Source: Syngnathus acus (lineage: Eukaryota > Chordata > Actinopteri > Syngnathiformes > Syngnathidae). From it: a DNA stretch of 64,000 nt. This document shows positions 59,495 to 64,000 of the stretch, piece by piece. The position numbers and the translations under genes are program-made. Under the pieces are notes generated by a model. The model was given only the letters and a program-made list of their open reading frames with translations. It was not told the DNA's origin and made no database searches. The stretch lies in assembly GCF_901709675.1 (NCBI RefSeq), contig NC_051092.1:1368491-1432490 (forward strand). The letters are read 5' to 3'. The number at the start of each line of letters is the position of its first letter. The first letter of the stretch is position 1.

Positions 59495-60439
59495 ATGCCT
59501 CGTCCGGGGAGAAACACGTACAGCGACCAGAAGCCGCCGTATTCGTACATCTCTCTGACGGCCATGGCCATCCAGAGCTGCCCGGAGAAGATGCTCCCGT
59601 TGAGTGAAATCTACAAGTTCATCATGGATCGCTTCCCTTACTACCGAGAAAATACGCAGCGGTGGCAGAACTCGCTGAGGCACAACTTGTCCTTCAACGA
59701 CTGCTTCATCAAAATCCCCCGGCGCCCCGACCAGCCGGGCAAAGGCAGCTTCTGGGCGCTGCACCCCAGCTGCGGGGACATGTTCGAAAACGGCAGTTTC
59801 TTGAGACGTCGCAAACGCTTCAAGGTGCTGGGCGCTTCCGACCACCTGGCCCCCAGCAAGCAGTCCGACGCCGCCCACTACCTCCAGCAGCAGGCCAAGC
59901 TGCGGCTGAGCGCGCTGCAGGCGGCCACCGGCACGCACCTGCCCCAGATGTCCACCTACAACCTGGGCGTGTCCCAGACCTCCACCTTCAAGCACCCGTT
60001 CGCTATCGAGAACATCATCGCCAGAGAGTATAAAGTCCCCGGGAGCTTGGCCTTCTCCACCATGCAGTCCATGTCGGCCGGCTACCCGCTGCACAACCAG
60101 CTCACCACGGCCTGGCCGCACATGTACAACAGCGGCGTGATGGACACGGCGGCGCCCATCTCCATGGCGCCGAGCGACTACAGCGCCTACGGTGTGCCCA
60201 TAAAGTCGCTGTGTCACGGGGCGCAGACTCTACCGGCCATCCCGGTGCCCATCAAGCCCACGCCCACCTCCATGGCCGGCTTCTCGGCGCTCCCGCACCA
60301 CCTGCCCGCTTTCCTGTCCAACTCGCCGCAGTCCCTGAGCCCGACCTCCCCACAGACTGCCACCAGCCAAAGCAGCCCCGCCACCCCCAGCGAGACGCTC
60401 ACCAGCCCGGCCACGCTCCAGTCGGTGGCCGTGCACTGA
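59495..60439 (+). CDS. foxb1: Forkhead box protein B1
   Basis: Single coding exon, 314 residues (human FOXB1: 325). The start is the conserved [20 protein letters not shown]. The forkhead domain spans ~13-107, with the recognition helix [13 protein letters not shown] at 59-71 and wing 2 ending in RRRKRFK. Residues 169-175 (FAIENII) resemble an eh1/Groucho-binding motif. The C terminus is Ser/Pro/Thr-rich and ends in SVAVH. Known role: a nuclear transcription factor of the developing neural tube, diencephalon and mammillary region. Small differences from the human protein include Cys29 in AIQSCPEKM and Gly-Ala after FKVL. I cannot decide between teleost paralogs foxb1a and foxb1b from this sequence. 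The gene is GC-rich and surrounded by AT-rich non-coding DNA, as is normal for it. Confidence 0.96.
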   Translation: MPRPGRNTYSDQKPPYSYISLTAMAIQSCPEKMLPLSEIYKFIMDRFPYYRENTQRWQNSLRHNLSFNDCFIKIPRRPDQPGKGSFWALHPSCGDMFENGSFLRRRKRFKVLGASDHLAPSKQSDAAHYLQQQAKLRLSALQAATGTHLPQMSTYNLGVSQTSTFKHPFAIENIIAREYKVPGSLAFSTMQSMSAGYPLHNQLTTAWPHMYNSGVMDTAAPISMAPSDYSAYGVPIKSLCHGAQTLPAIPVPIKPTPTSMAGFSALPHHLPAFLSNSPQSLSPTSPQTATSQSSPATPSETLTSPATLQSVAVH

Positions 60440-62393
60440 CCAAATGGACCCTCGCCACCCGTCAGACAAAACGAACTGCTGGTAGCGAACCCAAAGTTTA
60501 TATGTCTGTGTCATACGTCGGACTCTATTCAAGGCGAGTTGTTTATTGATTCACTCGTGTAGTATATGTTCAATGTGTCGCTTTAAACCGTGTCCTGAAA
60601 AACAGAAACATTCAGCACAGAATCTCTTATTGCTCTTCGAGAAAGTATAAATTATTTGAAAAGTTCTCATTAACGTGTTGAAGGCGGAGTTTTTGTAAGG
60701 CCCCTCATGAGGACGTTTCCGTTTTATACTCGCAAAACTTTTGCACACTTTTCTGTGCGGCTGAGATGACACCGACGCTTTCCTCTAAAAAAAAAAAAAA
60801 AAATAGTGATGGGCCAGGGTACACCAAATAGGTTCGATTTCCCTGTTTTAAAAAAAAAAAAAAACCTCCAAAAAGAGAGAACCATTCCAATATCGAAAAG
60901 TCTACGTGACGTGCTCAAAAATGCAAGATGTGAATATTGCAAATAACTGAAACGGATATGTTGTAAAATGCACTTTTTAGTTTTACGTTTTAGAAATATA
61001 TTTTCCAGAAAAAAAAATGTGTTCTGTGAAGCATTTAATTTAAAAAGGCTGTGGTGACCACGTGGATCAGTTGCTGTAAATTTGTACGTTTTCTTTTAAA
61101 AGTGAAGCATGCATTCCAAACAAAAAAAAAGTGTTAACGTTCATGTTATTTCCTTTCTTTATGTTTTGCAAGCATGCGTGCTTTTGAAGTGTGCAAACCT
61201 TCTGCAACGAATTGGAAAAAAAAAAGGTCATCCAAATATTTTCTCATTAAAAGTGACGTAAACAATCAAAATGTTTGTTATTATTATTATCATTACTGTC
61301 GTTGTATTCAATTGATAGTCACGGATTGAAACGAACAATTTGCCTGCTTAATATTAATAATAATTATTTTTACAGAGTAATAATTGCTATTATTGAGATC
61401 GCAACCTGTATGATTTGGGAGTGGGAGACTTTTTTTTTTTTTTTTCCTCGAAGCAGCAGACAGGCATGATTTGTGCTCTCCATTAGAATGCACGGTGCGG
61501 CCATGGCATGGCCACAGCGCAGACAAGTGTGCTCATTCATCAAGCTGCGCGGCGCTAAAAATAAAAAAAAACCGCTAACAACAAACATTTAAACACGCAA
61601 TCTGCGCTCCGGATTTGCAGCACGTTTAACACCCGCTAATGTGACATTTTGCGGAAATGATGCACGCACATTTTTTTCCCCTTCAATTACACTTGTGCGC
61701 ATTTTATTTTTAAATTGAACCAAACACGATCTCCTTTTATTTCTTAAATTCGATTTTTTTTTCTGCGTTATTTCAAATGAACTCAGGGATCGTCAGTCCA
61801 TCGTGGGGCATTAAACAAATACATTCCGTCACTTTATGCAATGGACTAGATCAAATAAAGGCGATCGGGCCACTTCATTCTGCTTCATTCACTCGGATTG
61901 AAAGTGCAAAGAATAGCAAACTTCAACTGGGCCACCAATGTAGATTTAGCCTTTTTCAGCAAGACAAAAAGACAGATTTTTTTCACAAACACATTGCTGA
62001 CTGGGGAACTAGGAAACGAGCTTGCGAGACCCTTTTGGAATTTAAATCTACCCCCTCCCCCATGGACTGTTTGTACAACAGTGTCAGTTATTTTTCTTCT
62101 CACTTTTGTGTTGTGTGGGCAACATTAGGTCCTGATTGATTGCTAATGCTGGAACTGGGACAATACCTTACAAGCTTTTATTTTGGAAATAATAATAATA
62201 TAATAAATACCTCATAACTATTAGTGAATGCAATAACATTATCTAACATACGACATTTTTTTTAGAAATATAACTTTTTTGTACTCGAAGGATTTGTGTA
62301 TATTTTAAATTAAAACAGCAAGTTTTTATTTTCATGATATATTTAGCAAAAAGAAAACGATTAAATTAAAACAGCAAGTTTGTGTTTTCATTT

Positions 62394-62440
62394 TATATAT
62401 ATATATATATACATACACACACACACACACAAACACATTT
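62394..62440. repeat. (TA)n(CA)n compound microsatellite
   Basis: TATATATA run followed by ACACACAC run in the foxb1 downstream flank. Confidence 0.85.
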
Positions 62441-62849
62441 ATTAGGAAGAAATAAAATAGTGGCTACATGTTCAAAGTTAAAAAAAAAAAAAATCTTGTA
62501 GAATAAAAATACGGAGAACATTTTATTTCAGTAATGAAAATTGTGAAGAACCAGGTGTGAAGGAGGAAAAAAATTCTGTTAAATTTCATTAGAATTACTT
62601 TGATCAAAATGAATAAATAGGCACATCCAGACCAAAATGGCTTTGACCCATTTCTCCCTTTCTCACATCCTTTACTGTGTGCAAAAGCAAAAATCAACTC
62701 TTGCCGCAACTTTTAATTTGATAATCCCCCACCAGTGTTGTTGGCATTGTCCTTGTTGCTCCACTATGTTCCACTTAGACAACGACGAAGGTCATCTCCA
62801 GCGTGGGATGAAATATAGACCGCATGTAAAAACCCCGGCGTTGTCGTTT

Positions 62850-63010
62850 AATTAAAATAATTCATTAAAGTGGAGGCCCAAGGTAATTAGCATGTATAAT
62901 TTATGATTTGCTTAATGCACACGGGCGGTGGCCTCTGCAATAAACTCAACTTAACCTCAAGTACGGGGGAACTGATACAGACGGGGCTGTTGTTATTTAC
63001 TATGTGTTTA
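62850..63010. promoter_or_regulatory. Candidate enhancer-like block downstream of foxb1
   Basis: Contains GTTTAATTAAAATAATTCAT, AAGGTAATTAGCATG, GATTTGCTTAATGCAC and TACGGGGGAACTGATAC in a repeat-free context. Called by motif density. Confidence 0.3.
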
Positions 63011-63471
63011 TTGTTTGGCTATTTGTCAAGAGGATGTGAGTGTTTGGTAAAACCTGCCCGTTGTCTGGCTCTCGCAAACAACTTATTTGTTTATGGGTTT
63101 ATCTTGTGGATTTATGCTCACGCCAAAAGGAAAAATGTCACATTTGTTTCAAAAGGGGGATTTGTCAGTCCTCCCTCTCCCTTCAACATACATGTTTATA
63201 TTTACCTGCTGGTCACCAGAGTTGAAAAATAGTTCACGCTTGATGCTGACAGAATGAGGACATTCACCGACAGCAGCGGGTTAGCAGGCTGTCAGGGGGG
63301 GTGGGGGGAGCAAAAGTCATCACAGATGGACACTAAACACTAATATGTCAAGTTTGGGCAGGACTTTGACATTTTTAAACATGCCTGCTGGCTGTTTTAA
63401 TTTCTTGCAAGCTTTTTTTACTTAACCAAATATTTTCCCTTGAAGCCGTGTAAACAGGTTTAGTGGTTTAT

Positions 63472-63541
<70 letters not shown>
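63472..63541. repeat. (GATA)17 microsatellite
   Basis: Perfect GATA units, about 17.5 copies. Confidence 0.95.
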
Positions 63542-64000
63542 ATGGAGCAACCACTTTGCCTCTGTATGCGACTGACTATGCTGCTACATGTTTTTTTTGA
63601 CGAAATACGTGACTTGGCAGTGAGGGAGAGCGAAGGGCAGGTGAAGCGGGAGAGGCAGGGCAGGGCAGGGCAGGGTTCCTTTCCGAGGCTGGCTCAGCCA
63701 AACACCCGTGTGTGCATGAAATTAGAGTGTCAACATGTGATTCATGCTGCTGGCTGGTGACTGTGAAACAAATTATGTCAGCGGGTGGCAAAAGTCCACT
63801 GCAGCAGCAGACAGTGGACGTCATGAGAGATTCGGACTTGGTGGATATTCTCATTTTTAACTGGGTTTGGTGTCTTGCACACTTCCTCCATCTTCAGAAC
63901 ATGTTAATCTATGCTCTCACAGTTTTAGAGAACTAAAAAGATTCATTTTGGCCTGGGTTAAGAGGATCTAAAATTTCGCGATATGAATAAATTCCATATG
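63542..64000. other. Right-edge sequence without recognised features
   Basis: A (GGCAG)n-like short run at 63655-63674 (AGGGC AGGGC units). Otherwise nothing identified. Confidence 0.5.

Larger units (their letters stand above)
60440..63471 (+). other. foxb1 3' UTR and downstream non-coding flank
   Basis: AT-rich and without coding potential. Several A- or T-runs (60787-60802, 60848-60863, 61430-61445). A TATA/(AC)n tract lies at 62394-62440. The 3' end of the transcript is not clear; an ATTAAA near 61247 is one candidate. Confidence 0.5.

Noticed and set aside
59483-60217. 244-codon minus-strand frame overlapping foxb1
   Set aside because: Antisense shadow of a GC-rich coding exon; the protein is low-complexity Gly/Val/Arg and resembles nothing.

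Overview
The window is vertebrate nuclear DNA. Its long introns have GT/AG borders, and it carries a tRNA-derived SINE, MITE-like elements and many microsatellites. Some introns are very short (62-71 bp), the intergenic distances are compact, and the protein set points to a ray-finned fish, probably a teleost. I do not assign a species. Five genes can be supported, four of them recognised.

Left third (1 to about 18,250, minus strand): otud7a, an OTU-family deubiquitinase (Cezanne-2). Eleven coding exons give the first ~522 residues, including the catalytic Cys and His. The C-terminal part, with the A20-type zinc finger, lies beyond base 1. Two probable 5'-leader exons lie at ~13.4 kb and ~18.0 kb.

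Middle (19,066-27,438, plus strand): a 16-exon gene, head-to-head with otud7a, encoding a ~963-residue type I membrane protein. It has a signal peptide, 16 furin-like cysteine modules as in the cysteine-rich domain of PCSK5/PCSK6, one membrane span and a 76-residue tail. It has no protease domain and I cannot give it a name. Next come gcnt3 (28,296-29,567, plus; one coding exon; core-2/4 beta-1,6-GlcNAc transferase) and, tail-to-tail with it, bnip2 (31,524-36,976, minus; ten coding exons; BCH-domain Cdc42/Rho regulator).

Right part: a ~22.5 kb stretch without genes (36,977-59,494), rich in TAATTA-type and octamer motifs and looking like a regulatory landscape. It ends at the single-exon forkhead gene foxb1 (59,495-60,439). 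The flank to 64,000 holds no recognisable gene, but has one enhancer-like AT-rich block and a (GATA)n tract.

The order gcnt3 - bnip2 - desert - foxb1 matches human 15q22.2, so this is an old synteny block with the foxb1 regulatory desert kept gene-free. otud7a (15q13.3 in human) and the furin-repeat gene on its left suggest a lineage-specific arrangement. The genes are not a pathway or operon. Their proteins act in different places: ubiquitin editing, cell surface or secretory pathway, Golgi mucin-type O-glycan branching, cytoskeletal signalling, and neural transcription.
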